Origin: Oppiella nova
Taxonomy: Eukaryota; Arthropoda; Arachnida; Sarcoptiformes; Oppiidae
NCBI GenBank assembly: GCA_905397405.1
Contig: CAJPVJ010000076.1
Span: 1-45,009, forward strand
Direction of reading: 5' to 3'
DNA: 45,009 nucleotides
Shown in pieces: positions 1 to 9,703 of this stretch (its first letter is position 1; the number at the start of each line of letters is the position of its first letter). The notes below the pieces were generated by a model, which ran no database searches, was not told where the DNA came from, and was given only the letters and a program-made list of their open reading frames with translations. The translations under genes were made by a program, and so were the position numbers.

Positions 1-18
1 AAAATGGAATATCTGCCA

Positions 19-1167
19 TTAAGGCACCTCTCTACAGCCACTCGAACCAAACAACATATCTCTGATTGTTGCTAAAGTTTCATAATTGGCTCTACGACTA
101 TGATCATAATTTTGTTTGCTCGGCTGCCATGCTGTTAATTGAGTTGGCATTGGTGCATTGACAGGAATTGTTTCGATACCATTTAATGCAAATAAACGAC
201 GTGTTCTTGGCATATGGTAACGATCGGTAATTAATAAGACTGTAGGTGCACCACCTTTCTTCTGTAAAAGTAATGAGCTAAAGCGTGTATTTTCACAGGT
301 GTTCATGCTTCTATTTTCTAATAGTTTTGCTTGAACACCGCGCTCAGATAACCATTTTTGCATATAGGGTGCTTCTACACCACTCAGCACAATAGGAAGT
401 TTAACCTTCTCTTCTAAGGCTAAGGTTGTTTCAAGTCTTAGTTTGGTATAGTCATTCACAATAATGTCTTTTTGATTTTTATCTAAAGTTAAACCACCGC
501 CCAAGACTACAATTGCATAAGGTTGACTGATTGGCTTCGGTTGTTCACTGGTTTTGGTAGGCAAACTTTCAAGATCTTCTTGTACTTGTGAACTGGACAA
601 TTCATTTGCCAATGTGTGTGAATTTTCTTGAAGTAATTTTTCATCAATTTTATGTTTTTTTAAGAATGTTAAATATTCATCCATTAAAGCCTTATTGTCT
701 TCACTATTTAAATCCAATAAGTTTTTAACCACATCGTTCGATTGATTCTCAACAACCTCTGATGCAGCATGTTCAGACACCAATGGAATTACTGGTTTGT
801 TTTGTTCTTCATCATCATTTTTTTGATCTTCAGCAATTTTTTCTTGCAAGGCTTTATATCGTAATTGGAGTAGCATTAAATCCTGAGCATTTTTACTCTT
901 AATCGCTTCATCCATCAGCTTAAGATAGGCTTGTCGAGCAATCCATAAATCAGAACCAGGTTCTAAGTTTTCAGCCTCCGAAAGTGCAGCATTTTGTTGG
1001 CTCTTTGCCGCCACCTGATTCACTTCAACTGGAACAATGCTATTCAGGATTTTAACCATCATTGTCGAATAAAATGGCGTGTACCAAAAAACGACCAAAC
1101 AGCCGAATAATACAAATAATATGGCAATTATTCGTAGAAATCTGACCATCCAATGCGGTTTGACCAT
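19..1167 (-). CDS. YdcF/SanA-like (DUF218) membrane protein
   Basis: Residues 9-35 form one N-terminal membrane helix. A long acidic, glutamine/asparagine-rich linker follows (about residues 50-210), then a DUF218 domain that starts at AIVVLGGG and contains the LSG, ENTRFSS and LLITDRYHMPR segments typical of the YdcF/SanA/ElyC family. That family is linked to envelope polysaccharide and vancomycin-permeability phenotypes; the biochemical activity is unsettled. The frame opens at a TTG at 1179, but the ATG at 1167 has GAG about 9 bases upstream and gives the membrane helix a normal start, so I chose 1167 (382 aa). It is the last gene of the phosphatase-murB-ydcF operon, about 13 bases after the murB stop. 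The linker makes it longer than the usual roughly 250 aa. Confidence 0.8.
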   Translation of the reverse strand: MVKPHWMVRFLRIIAILFVLFGCLVVFWYTPFYSTMMVKILNSIVPVEVNQVAAKSQQNAALSEAENLEPGSDLWIARQAYLKLMDEAIKSKNAQDLMLLQLRYKALQEKIAEDQKNDDEEQNKPVIPLVSEHAASEVVENQSNDVVKNLLDLNSEDNKALMDEYLTFLKKHKIDEKLLQENSHTLANELSSSQVQEDLESLPTKTSEQPKPISQPYAIVVLGGGLTLDKNQKDIIVNDYTKLRLETTLALEEKVKLPIVLSGVEAPYMQKWLSERGVQAKLLENRSMNTCENTRFSSLLLQKKGGAPTVLLITDRYHMPRTRRLFALNGIETIPVNAPMPTQLTAWQPSKQNYDHSRRANYETLATIRDMLFGSSGCREVP

Positions 1168-1180
1168 ATATTTACTCAAT

Positions 1181-2209
1181 TTAATGGTTTTCGATTAACC
1201 CTAATTCATTATAAAGCACAGGTTCAGGTTCTAAGTACACACCAAACTTCTCAAAAACATCTTTTTGTACTGCCTGATACGTTGCGCGTACATCTGTCAG
1301 TGTTGCATCAGCATAATTCACCAATACCAAAGCTTGTTTATGAAACATTCCCACCTGATTAAGCTGTTTACCTTTCCAACCTGATTGATCAATCAACCAA
1401 CCCGCTGCAATTTTAACGTGATTCCCTGCTTGAGGATAATGTGGAATATTAGGGAATTTTGCAATTAATTGTGAAAACTCTTGTTGCTTAATAATCGGAT
1501 TTTTAAAGAAACTTCCCACGTTTGGATATTCTTTTGGGTCTGGAAGTTTACTTTGTCGAATATGAATCACTTGCTTTTGTAAGTTTTCAGCACTCATATC
1601 ATCCATCATTGCATCTTTTAAATCCCCATAATTTACTTTTAAATCAGCATGTTTAAGTAATTTAAAAATCACATGGGTAATCACATAACGATCTGGGTCA
1701 TCTTTAAAAATACTGTGTCGATAAGAAAACTGGCAATCTTGCGCTTGAATTGAAAGTGTCAGTGCTGATTGACGATCGTAGACTTCTACAGATTGAATAA
1801 ATTCACCGACTTCAACACCATACGCGCCAATATTTTGCACAGGCGATGCGCCGACTAAGCCCGGAATCAAAGCCAAGTTCTGTAAACCATAAAGTTGTTG
1901 CGTTGTCGTCCACAATACAAAGTCATGCCAAACTTGCCCTGCACCCACTTTGATTGTTTTACTTTCGGCATCTTCACTTAAAAATTCAATACCTTGTATA
2001 TCTATAGCAACTACAAGCGCATGAATATGCTCAGGCAGCATCATATTGCTGCCCCCTGAAAGCAGTAAAACGTTTAAATCGTGTGCTTTAGAAAACTGCA
2101 ACGCTTGTTGAAGATCTACGATAGATTGTATTTTGACATAATGTGATGCAATCGAGTTCAAACTCAATGTATTAAAGGGTTTGAGCTGAACCTGTGATTC
2201 AATATTCAT
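1181..2209 (-). CDS. murB: UDP-N-acetylenolpyruvoylglucosamine reductase
   Basis: This enzyme reduces UDP-GlcNAc-enolpyruvate to UDP-MurNAc with NADPH and FAD in cytoplasmic peptidoglycan precursor synthesis. The 342 residues carry the FAD-binding segments SGGSN (51-55) and QNIGAYGVE (125-133). The catalytic features are Arg164 in YRHSIF, Ser233 in VGSFFKNP and the C-terminal Glu of LEPEP (326-330). The shape is type I MurB (E. coli type). It lies 40 bases downstream of the phosphatase gene and just upstream of the ydcF-like gene on the same strand, so co-transcription is likely. A ptpA-murB pairing is also known from Pseudomonas aeruginosa. Confidence 0.95.
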   Translation of the reverse strand: MNIESQVQLKPFNTLSLNSIASHYVKIQSIVDLQQALQFSKAHDLNVLLLSGGSNMMLPEHIHALVVAIDIQGIEFLSEDAESKTIKVGAGQVWHDFVLWTTTQQLYGLQNLALIPGLVGASPVQNIGAYGVEVGEFIQSVEVYDRQSALTLSIQAQDCQFSYRHSIFKDDPDRYVITHVIFKLLKHADLKVNYGDLKDAMMDDMSAENLQKQVIHIRQSKLPDPKEYPNVGSFFKNPIIKQQEFSQLIAKFPNIPHYPQAGNHVKIAAGWLIDQSGWKGKQLNQVGMFHKQALVLVNYADATLTDVRATYQAVQKDVFEKFGVYLEPEPVLYNELGLIENH

Positions 2210-2249
2210 AACTTAAATTTATTTCCTAAAAATATTTCAATCACTTGCA

Positions 2250-2753
2250 TTAAAACTGTTGTTGAAACACATGTACCCAAGCCAAACTACTCGATTCACA
2301 CTGATCAAGTACACGTTCAAATCCATCAGCTTCACCGTAATAAGGATCTGGAAGCGCCTGTTGTGGATAAACGTGATCATGCTCACTCATTAAAGCAATT
2401 TTAGCTTTGATTTGAGCAAGACCAAATTGACTACTGGCTTGGTTATACACATGCTGTATATCCGCAAAATTCTGATGATCCATGGCAAGAATCAAATCAA
2501 ACTCTAAAAAGTCTTGTATTTTTAATTGTCTAGCACGTAACCCAGAAAGATCATAGCCTCTTTTTATTGCATGTTTTTGACTGCGACTATCAGGTGATTT
2601 ATTTGGATGATAATTGCTCGTTCCAGCTGAATCCACAACTACATTTAATCGTTTTTCATCACAATAGTGTCGTAAAACCACCTCTGCTGTGGGTGAGCGA
2701 CAAATATTTCCTAAGCACACACATAAAACTTTGTATGGCATTTTGGATGACAT
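2250..2753 (-). CDS. Low-molecular-weight protein tyrosine phosphatase
   Basis: This is a cytoplasmic cysteine phosphatase of the LMW-PTP family (Wzb/Etp/PtpA type), which removes phosphate from protein tyrosines. The P-loop CLGNICRS has the nucleophile Cys13 and Arg19 (C-x5-R). The general acid is Asp136 in LPDPYYG. At 167 residues it is slightly longer than the typical 145-160. The ATG at 2753 has TTGAGG six bases upstream, a good ribosome binding site. It is the first gene of a leftward unit with murB and the ydcF-like gene, and no tyrosine kinase (Wzc) gene lies nearby. The substrate cannot be told from sequence. Confidence 0.9.
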   Translation of the reverse strand: MSSKMPYKVLCVCLGNICRSPTAEVVLRHYCDEKRLNVVVDSAGTSNYHPNKSPDSRSQKHAIKRGYDLSGLRARQLKIQDFLEFDLILAMDHQNFADIQHVYNQASSQFGLAQIKAKIALMSEHDHVYPQQALPDPYYGEADGFERVLDQCESSSLAWVHVFQQQF

Positions 2754-2873
2754 AACAACCTCAAATGATCATTTCTTTTATAAAGTCTTATGTTAAGTTA
2801 TTTAGCAGGCGAATCCTATAGAACCTTAAAACAATAATGTTTAATTTGTGATGATAGATTAAGGATAATACAT

Positions 2874-4028
2874 ATGAGTCATTTTCAATTCCAAACTGTA
2901 GCCAATATTATTTCAGGTTTAGGATCAATCCAAGAGCTCAGCACAGTATTAGGCAATCAATACCACAAAGCATTAGTCGTGACAGATGCAGGCATGATTC
3001 AACATGCACTGCATTTGCCACTATTAAAAATTTTAGCGCAATGTAATTTAGACTATGAAATCTATGCTGATGTACAGGCAGATCCAGCAGAGCAGATTGT
3101 TTTATCGGCAGTTCAATTCGCCAAAGAGAATCAAGTAGATGTGGTTATTGGCTTTGGTGGTGGTAGTTCCATGGATGTTGCCAAACTCATTGCGATATTG
3201 GCAAATCCAAAGCAATCACAAAGTATTCAGGAAATCTATGGGGTCAATAATGTCAAAGGCCCTCGCCTTCCTTTAATTCTTATTCCAACCACCGCTGGTA
3301 CAGGTTCTGAAGTCACCCCCATTTCAATTGTCACTACAGGTGAAACCACCAAAACAGGTATCGTTTCCCCCATTTTATATGCCGATGTGGCAATTCTAGA
3401 TGCAACATTTACTTCAGGCCTACCTGCACATATCACAGCAGCAACAGGTATAGATGCGATGGTTCATGCCATTGAAGCCTATACCTCTAAAATTAAAAAG
3501 AATTTTTATGCAGACATGCTTGCTAAACAAGCCCTTAAACTTTTAAATAAAAATTTAAAATTGGTCTTGGCGGATGGTACAAATTTAGCAGCTCGTCAAA
3601 ATATGCTGGTTGGCTCTATGCTTGCAGGACAGGCTTTTGCCAACGCTCCTGTAGGTGCTGTACACGCTTTAGCATACCCCTTAGGTGGTCATTTTCATTT
3701 ATCACATGGGCATACTAACGCTTTGGTTTTATTGGAAGTGTTAAAATTCAATGCGCCTAATGCAAAAGCACATTATGCAGAGTTAATGCAATGGCTTGAT
3801 CCCTATAGTAAAGGCAGTACAGAAGGCTTATGTGACTTATTTATTGATCATATGCAAAGACACTTGGATCACAGTGGTTTGACTTTGAAGTTACGCGATT
3901 TAAATGTACAAGAGCAGCAACTCGATAGATTGGCATCCGATGCAATGCTACAAACACGTCTTTTACAAAATAATCCGAGGCCTCTACTCCACGCAGATGC
4001 ATTAAAAATTTATCAGGCGATTTATTAA
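2874..4028 (+). CDS. Iron-containing (group III) alcohol dehydrogenase
   Basis: This is a cytoplasmic NAD(P)-dependent alcohol dehydrogenase of the Fe-ADH family. The nucleotide-binding stretch GFGGGSSMDVAK sits near residue 95 and TTAGTGSEVT near 140. Predicted metal ligands are Asp194 and His198 (GIDAMVHAIEA), His264 (AVHALAYPLGG) and His278 (LSHGH). The second and third histidines are 14 residues apart, as in FucO. Its 384 residues are full length. AAGGA sits about nine bases before the ATG. It is divergent from the phosphatase operon and appears monocistronic. A second member of the family is encoded at 23688, with only moderate similarity. The substrate is unknown; short primary alcohols or 4-hydroxybutyrate are possible. 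Confidence 0.9.
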   Translation: MSHFQFQTVANIISGLGSIQELSTVLGNQYHKALVVTDAGMIQHALHLPLLKILAQCNLDYEIYADVQADPAEQIVLSAVQFAKENQVDVVIGFGGGSSMDVAKLIAILANPKQSQSIQEIYGVNNVKGPRLPLILIPTTAGTGSEVTPISIVTTGETTKTGIVSPILYADVAILDATFTSGLPAHITAATGIDAMVHAIEAYTSKIKKNFYADMLAKQALKLLNKNLKLVLADGTNLAARQNMLVGSMLAGQAFANAPVGAVHALAYPLGGHFHLSHGHTNALVLLEVLKFNAPNAKAHYAELMQWLDPYSKGSTEGLCDLFIDHMQRHLDHSGLTLKLRDLNVQEQQLDRLASDAMLQTRLLQNNPRPLLHADALKIYQAIY

Positions 4029-4658
4029 AATTTATCAGCATTAATAGTGCACTGATTTATTGAATGCGCTTTTAAATAGACTTCTTTCATAAGTACTTTT
4101 TAAAACCATAAATCAACATAAAAGCACCCTCATCCTAGCCTTCTTCCAGTAGGAGAAGGCACTTTCAATAACAATATGAATCACTCCACATGATCATTTT
4201 TTGATTTATGAAAAGATCTTTCATCAACATGAAGCACAATTGAGACATACTCGCTGAGTGTTTTATTTAAAAGTATCAAAATATCTATCATATGACCTAT
4301 AATTTGTGTTTGAAATATGCGGCCTGCATCAGATCAAATCGACCTAAATTTTGAACAAAATTTATAATCTTGTAAAAATACAGCATTAAAATTAAACTTG
4401 ATTATTCTCAAAATATGAAAAAAACCATCTTATTGCCTCGTTTTGTTATATTTTTTAATCAATCGAACTTATAGTTTTTTTAAAGATTTTATTTAAAAAT
4501 GATTAATTATCAAACTATTAACCCATTAAACGTTTATTTTATGACTAGCTAGTAATTAGTTTTTATTTAATTTTTATTTAATTTTTAAAATAATTACTCT
4601 AAAATCGCGACAGATCTTAATCGGAAAATTAAGACAACTAGTATTGGAAAATGATTCT
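4029..4658. other. AT-rich intergenic region upstream of ompW
   Basis: This 630-bp stretch has no convincing gene. It holds a small dyad repeat (4123-4162) near its left end. Just upstream of ompW, from 4560, are three T-rich 11-bp units in tandem that could act as an UP element or a bent promoter. Otherwise it is very AT-rich and I see nothing more. Confidence 0.6.
4123..4162. repeat. REP-like intergenic dyad element
   Basis: The stem GCCTTCT-CC pairs with its complement around an AGTA-like loop (4138-4160). It is flanked by the phrase ACCCTCATCCTA, which resembles the short REP-like dyads scattered between genes in many proteobacteria. No second copy occurs in this window, so the repeat nature is inferred from its look. 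It could also act as a weak terminator for the alcohol dehydrogenase gene, but no T-run follows. Confidence 0.45.
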
Positions 4659-5465
4659 ATGAAAAAACTTACATTAGCAATTCTGCCATTAGCAGCATTT
4701 GGATTAAGCAACGTTTCTCACGCAGCAACTTCAGATGGTAAAACTTTTGGTGTTTCTGCTGGTTGGTTACATGTTATGCCTCAAAGTAAAGGACAAGGCG
4801 TAAATGGTAAAACTGGTAATAGTCCTTACTTAGGTCCTTTGGCGAATATACAAGCCAATAACCCAGATGCAGGCTTTGAAGTACAAAATGCGGATACAGC
4901 AGGCTTAATGCTTGATTATTTTGTCAATGACAATGTTTCGCTTGAATTAACTTTAGGCGCTCCTCCTGAAATGGAGCTTGCTGGTAAAGGTAGCATTAAA
5001 GTTCATGGTGTTACTGTCGTTGATCTAAATAAATTTGATAAAGCTGCAACAACAGATGCTTATACACCAACGCTTTCTGGTCGTTATCACTTTGGTTCAA
5101 TCAACAACAAGATCCGTCCTTATGTAGGTGCAGGCTTAATGTATGCTCATTTCTCAAATGTTGAGACTGATTCAGCAATCAATGATGCATTAAAAGCCAA
5201 TCCTTTACTTGGTCGATACAATCCAGAACTAGGTAAAGTTAAAGTTGATGACGCGTTTGCACCTGTTGCAATCCTTGGCGCAGATTTCAATATCAACAAA
5301 AATTGGTATGCAACTGCTTCTGTTTCATATGCGCATTTAACAACAAAAGCAAAATTAAATGTTAATGGTACAACGCCAGCTGGACAAACTACTTTAATTT
5401 CAGGCCAAAGCAGCATTGAGATTAAACCAATCGTGACTTATTTAGGTCTTGGTTATCGTTTCTAA
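4659..5465 (+). CDS. ompW: OmpW-family outer membrane porin
   Basis: This is an eight-stranded outer membrane barrel of the OmpW/AlkL family, used for passage of small hydrophobic compounds. The signal peptide is residues 1-22 with cleavage after SHA. The mature start FGVSAGWLHVMPQ is the family signature, and the protein ends in YLGLGYRF with the C-terminal Phe needed for barrel assembly. The frame can be opened at a TTG at 4644, but the ATG at 4659 gives an exact signal peptide and has GGAA about 10 bases upstream; the product is 268 aa. It is a single gene closed by a strong terminator. A larger paralogue is encoded at 21895. Confidence 0.92.
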   Translation: MKKLTLAILPLAAFGLSNVSHAATSDGKTFGVSAGWLHVMPQSKGQGVNGKTGNSPYLGPLANIQANNPDAGFEVQNADTAGLMLDYFVNDNVSLELTLGAPPEMELAGKGSIKVHGVTVVDLNKFDKAATTDAYTPTLSGRYHFGSINNKIRPYVGAGLMYAHFSNVETDSAINDALKANPLLGRYNPELGKVKVDDAFAPVAILGADFNINKNWYATASVSYAHLTTKAKLNVNGTTPAGQTTLISGQSSIEIKPIVTYLGLGYRF

Positions 5466-5495
5466 TCAATTTGGACTGAATCAGTTCTAAATTGT

Positions 5496-5533
5496 AAAAG
5501 CTCATTAGGTTAGACTTAATGAGCTTTTTTATT
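5496..5533 (+). terminator. Rho-independent terminator of ompW
   Basis: A 12-bp stem (5496-5507 with 5517-5528) containing AGCTCATTA has a nine-base loop and is followed by a T-run. It begins about 30 bases after the ompW stop. Confidence 0.9.
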
Positions 5534-5692
5534 TTTTTCACTTGAATATAGTTGCACTGTGTTAAAACACTTGTAAACAAATGCAAAATTCATCTATAAA
5601 GTTACTTGTTTATAAAGCTTTGCAAAGCCTTGGCTTGGTGATTGATCACAAAAGCACTGTTAATTTTTTATCTATTCGAATGAATAATCCAA

Positions 5693-6124
5693 ATGAAACC
5701 AGAAATAAAATTACGTACCCAATACTCCTTTATCTTCCCCATCCAAACACGTTGGGCAGACAACGATATTTATGGTCATGTGAATAATGTGACTTATTAT
5801 AGTTATTTTGATACTGCAGCGAATGCACTCTTGATCCAAAAAACCGACTTTGATATACATCACTCACCCATCATTGGTTTGGTGGTAAATTCTTCGTGTC
5901 ATTTTCTCGAAGAACTCACCTATCCAGAAATTATTGAGGTTGGGGTCGCCATTGCAAAAATTGGTAATTCATCACTGAGCTATGATCTGGCTATTTTCAA
6001 ACAGGGTAAAACTGAAGCTTCAGCACAAGGTCAATTTGTACATGTATTTGTAGAGCGTGAGACAAAGAAAAGCACCCCGATTCCACAAAAAATGCGAGAT
6101 GCTTTGCAAAACTATATGCTTTAA
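5693..6124 (+). CDS. Hotdog-fold acyl-CoA thioesterase
   Basis: This is a 143-residue single hotdog domain of the 4HBT/YbgC-like family, which hydrolyses acyl-CoA thioesters in the cytoplasm. The N-terminal motif TRWADNDIYGHVNN (19-32) carries the catalytic aspartate (Asp25 most likely). The later HVFVERETKKSTPIP is the usual final strand. The ribosome binding site is weak and the ATG is chosen for family fit. The gene is flanked by the ompW terminator and the convergent mgtC end, so it stands alone. The acyl substrate is not predictable. Confidence 0.85.
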   Translation: MKPEIKLRTQYSFIFPIQTRWADNDIYGHVNNVTYYSYFDTAANALLIQKTDFDIHHSPIIGLVVNSSCHFLEELTYPEIIEVGVAIAKIGNSSLSYDLAIFKQGKTEASAQGQFVHVFVERETKKSTPIPQKMRDALQNYML

Positions 6125-6189
6125 GCCTAAAGCTAAAAATCGACGCTTAAAATAGCTTAAAACCGATAGCATAAAAATAAAACATCATT

Positions 6190-6909
6190 TTAAGCCAACG
6201 TATTTTGATCCCAAAAAGCCTGACTCACTTCAGGCATTTGATTTAACATTTCAATAATCGGCTGAATTTCTTTTTCCTCAACGGAGTTCGCAATCAAAAT
6301 CGCCTTAATTTCCACATCTTGCTCACCAAACGGTTCTACATCAAAATCTTTAGCAGGAAAATGATAACGCTTTAAAGCTTTATTCAGCTCATCCATGACA
6401 TATTTACTGTGCTCTTTTTGACAAACCACATAAATTTCATGTTGCATTTCCGAATCAACATTTAACGGCTTACGGTCGATAATATGTCCAATAGGACGTA
6501 ATAAAGTATTGGCAGCTAAAATAAATATCGTCGCCAATATTGCTTCCACCAAACGGTCACAACCTGCCGCAGCACCGACAGCAGCAGAACACCACAAGGT
6601 CGCAGCAGTATTGAGTCCTTGAATATTGCCTTCTTGGCGCATGATTACCCCTGCGCCAAGAAATCCAATGCCAGAAACCACATAAGCAATCACCCGTACT
6701 GAACCATCAGCACCTGTTAAGTTATTGGCAATATCAACAAATATAGCAGCGCCAAGTGCGACTAATACATTGGTTCTTAAACCTGCTGTACGCTGCCTAT
6801 ACTGTCGCTCAAACCCGATCAATCCCCCTAAAATAAAAGCGCCAAGTAAACTAATCAAGGTATCTAGCATATTCGCTAATTCTAGACGTTGAATGAATTG
6901 GAGTTGCAT
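6190..6909 (-). CDS. MgtC/SapB family protein
   Basis: This is an inner membrane protein of 239 residues. The N-terminal half has about four or five hydrophobic helices with the family motif GGLIGFERQYRQRTAGLRTN (near 30-50) and GIGFLGAGVIMR. The C-terminal half is a soluble ACT-like domain. MgtC proteins help cells cope with low magnesium and, in pathogens, modulate the F1Fo ATPase; here the role is inferred. GGAG precedes the ATG. It starts 12 bases after the mgtA stop and so is the third gene of the cation operon. A second possible start is Met14, since the hydrophobic part begins there. Confidence 0.9.
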   Translation of the reverse strand: MQLQFIQRLELANMLDTLISLLGAFILGGLIGFERQYRQRTAGLRTNVLVALGAAIFVDIANNLTGADGSVRVIAYVVSGIGFLGAGVIMRQEGNIQGLNTAATLWCSAAVGAAAGCDRLVEAILATIFILAANTLLRPIGHIIDRKPLNVDSEMQHEIYVVCQKEHSKYVMDELNKALKRYHFPAKDFDVEPFGEQDVEIKAILIANSVEEKEIQPIIEMLNQMPEVSQAFWDQNTLA

Positions 6910-6921
6910 TGGAGTTCTCCA

Positions 6922-9669
6922 TTACCAGCCGTAACGACGGATGTAAATTTTTTTCATCAGTTGCACAACCAGCATGTAGCCAAGCAAGATGAAAGGTAAA
7001 AATAAGAAATAAGTTAATGGTAAAGCTTGTAATTTTAAGTACTCAGCAAAAGGCCCCATTGGTAAGAAAATACCTGCAGCCACAATGACCAAGGTCATGA
7101 CTATCAAAGGCATTGCCGCACGACTTTGAATAAATGGTATTTTTTCTGTACGAATCATATGCACAATAATCGTTTGTGTTAATAATCCTACGACAAACCA
7201 ACCTGACTGAAACAAGGTTTGCTGTTCTGGTGAATTTGCATGAAATACAAACCACATGAGAGCAAAGGTCAAAATGTCAAAGATCGAACTAAGTGGCCCA
7301 AAGAAAATCATAAAACGGCCAATTTCATTTGGTTTCCAGCTTTGCGGTTTTTCGATCAACTCATCATCAACATTGTCAAATGGAATGGCGATTTGTGATA
7401 CATCATAAAGTAAGTTCTGTACCAGCAAATGAATCGGTAGCATTGGTAAAAACGGAATAAAAGCACTTGCTACTAATACCGAAAAAACATTACCAAAATT
7501 TGAACTTGCCGTCATTTTGATATATTTCAGCATATTGGCAAATGTACGTCGTCCCTCTAGCACGCCTTCTTCAAGCACCATTAAACTTTTTTCAAGTAAA
7601 ATTAAATCTGCTGACTCTTTGGCTATATCCACTGCTGTATCAACCGAAATTCCAATATCAGCACTACGTATCGCAGCCGCATCATTGATTCCATCGCCTA
7701 GAAATCCAACCACATGTCCATTCTCTTTCAGCTGCATCACAATACGTTCTTTGTGAACTGGACTTAATTTGGCAAATACCTGTGTATATTCAACGGCAAA
7801 TTTTAGTTCTTCATCAGTCATGTTCTCAACATGCCCACCTAAAAGAACATGTTCACAGTCCAGACCAAGTTCTTTGCAGACCTTTTGAGTAACAAACTCA
7901 TTATCACCTGTAAGCACTTTGACATTGACGCCATGCGCTGCCAATTGAGCTAAAGCAGGTGCAGCGGATTTTTTAGGAGGATCCAAGAAAGTTAGATACC
8001 CAGTTAAAATCAAATTACTTTCATCTGCGACAGAAAAGTCATCTGATCTCCCACTAAAATCTCGATACGCGATAGCAATAACACGTAAACCTTCAAGATT
8101 AAATTGGCGTATTTTTTCTTGAATCGCCTCAAGATGGTCTGGTGTTAATAGCTCAATCTTGTCATTTATCTCTATATGCGAACAGACTTTCAGCATTTCC
8201 TCTGCCGCACCTTTAGTGATGATACGTGCGTTACCTTGTAAGGTTCTGACCACTACTGACATACGTCGACGCACAAAATCAAACGGTACTTCATCAAGCT
8301 TCTTAAATTTAAAATTTAGATCCTGTAAGTCTTGTGCAGCATGGTCCAAAATTGCAGCATCCAGTAAATTTTTCAGCCCTCTTTGGTAATAGCTATTTAA
8401 GTAAGCCTGTACCAATACACGTTGTGATGTCTTGCCATTTACATCGACATGTTGTGATAAACAAATTTTATCCTCAGTCAAGGTACCTGTTTTATCTGTA
8501 CATAAAACATCCATTGCGCCAAAATTTTGAATCGCATCTAAACGCTTAACGATAACTTTTTTACGAGATAAAAATACTGCACCTTTGGCCAATGTTGAGG
8601 TCACGATCATCGGCAACATTTCAGGTGTTAAACCCACAGCTACAGATAAAGCAAATAGCAATGCTTCACTCCAATCACCTTTGGTAAAGCCATTTATAAA
8701 TAATACAACTGGCGCCATGATCAACATAAATCGAATCAATAACCAACTGACTTTATTTACCCCCATTTGAAATGAAGTCGTTGCACGATCTGCATGGGAT
8801 ACTCGGTGTGCCAATGCCCCAAAATAGGTTTGTGTCCCAGTATTTACCACCACCGCTTTTGCAGAACCAGACACAATATTGGTTCCCATAAAAACAATAT
8901 TTTCCAGTTCCAATGCATTTTGCAGGGTGTGATCTTTTTGATCAGCAAACTTTTCTACAGGAATAGATTCACCTGTCATCGACGCTTGTGAAACAAACAG
9001 ATCTTTTGCAAAGATAATTCGACAATCCGCAGGGATCATATCTCCAGCAGATAGTAAAATAATGTCACCAGGGACCAAATCTTGGATCGCAAGTTCAACC
9101 TGTTGAGATCCTTGATCTAAGTCATATTGCATGGTTTCAAGGTCTGGATCATCCCAATCTACTTGACGAATCACGGTAGCTGTATTACTCACCATTGCTT
9201 TTAATGCAGCGGCTGCCTTATTTGACTTAAATTCTTGCCAATAGCGCAGTACCGTAGAAAGTACAACCATGGTTGTAATAATGATTGTGCCTTCTATATC
9301 GTCGGTAAAGAAAGCCACCAAAGCCAAAATGGTAAGTAAAATATTAAATGGATTGCGATAGGCATACCAAAGATGCTTCCACCACGGCAGTGGTTTTTCA
9401 TGTGCAAGCTCATTTAATCCAAATTGTTCTTGTCGTTGTTCAACCTGCTTTGCTGACAAGCCTTGCTCTGTTGTATTTAAATGATTGAGCAATTGCTCTG
9501 AAGCTACATAGGAAGCATTGATCAAACTTTGTGAAAGCTTTTTACTAATTTCACTGGCATAACTGGCTTGATGTAATTCTTTAAATGAGCGATGACGTTC
9601 AAATAAGTGTTGAATATGATATTTTTTGATGAAATTAGAAAATAAACGTTGCCATAGATTATGAAGCAT
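6922..9669 (-). CDS. mgtA: Magnesium-importing P-type ATPase (type IIIB)
   Basis: This P-type ATPase moves Mg2+ into the cytoplasm across the inner membrane. The 915-aa form carries the phosphorylation motif DKTGTLTED with Asp392, the TGES actuator motif, LTGDN in the nucleotide domain and GDGINDAA (658-665). The C-terminal six-helix block carries LLVQNLLYDVSQ, a mark of MgtA/MgtB. The open frame starts at a TTG at 9690, but AAGGAG lies seven bases before the ATG at 9669, so the product begins MLHNLWQ. It follows the outer-membrane-like gene by 34 bases and precedes mgtC by 12. Control probably comes from the structured leader upstream of 10441. Confidence 0.95.
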   Translation of the reverse strand: MLHNLWQRLFSNFIKKYHIQHLFERHRSFKELHQASYASEISKKLSQSLINASYVASEQLLNHLNTTEQGLSAKQVEQRQEQFGLNELAHEKPLPWWKHLWYAYRNPFNILLTILALVAFFTDDIEGTIIITTMVVLSTVLRYWQEFKSNKAAAALKAMVSNTATVIRQVDWDDPDLETMQYDLDQGSQQVELAIQDLVPGDIILLSAGDMIPADCRIIFAKDLFVSQASMTGESIPVEKFADQKDHTLQNALELENIVFMGTNIVSGSAKAVVVNTGTQTYFGALAHRVSHADRATTSFQMGVNKVSWLLIRFMLIMAPVVLFINGFTKGDWSEALLFALSVAVGLTPEMLPMIVTSTLAKGAVFLSRKKVIVKRLDAIQNFGAMDVLCTDKTGTLTEDKICLSQHVDVNGKTSQRVLVQAYLNSYYQRGLKNLLDAAILDHAAQDLQDLNFKFKKLDEVPFDFVRRRMSVVVRTLQGNARIITKGAAEEMLKVCSHIEINDKIELLTPDHLEAIQEKIRQFNLEGLRVIAIAYRDFSGRSDDFSVADESNLILTGYLTFLDPPKKSAAPALAQLAAHGVNVKVLTGDNEFVTQKVCKELGLDCEHVLLGGHVENMTDEELKFAVEYTQVFAKLSPVHKERIVMQLKENGHVVGFLGDGINDAAAIRSADIGISVDTAVDIAKESADLILLEKSLMVLEEGVLEGRRTFANMLKYIKMTASSNFGNVFSVLVASAFIPFLPMLPIHLLVQNLLYDVSQIAIPFDNVDDELIEKPQSWKPNEIGRFMIFFGPLSSIFDILTFALMWFVFHANSPEQQTLFQSGWFVVGLLTQTIIVHMIRTEKIPFIQSRAAMPLIVMTLVIVAAGIFLPMGPFAEYLKLQALPLTYFLFLPFILLGYMLVVQLMKKIYIRRYGW

Positions 9670-9703
9670 AATGTTCTCCTTTTTTGGCAATAAAGACTTC
9701 TTC

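Noticed and set aside
5581-5787. Open frame of 68 codons overlapping the thioesterase start
   Set aside because: It runs out of frame into the well-supported thioesterase, has no ribosome binding site and no recognisable protein features.
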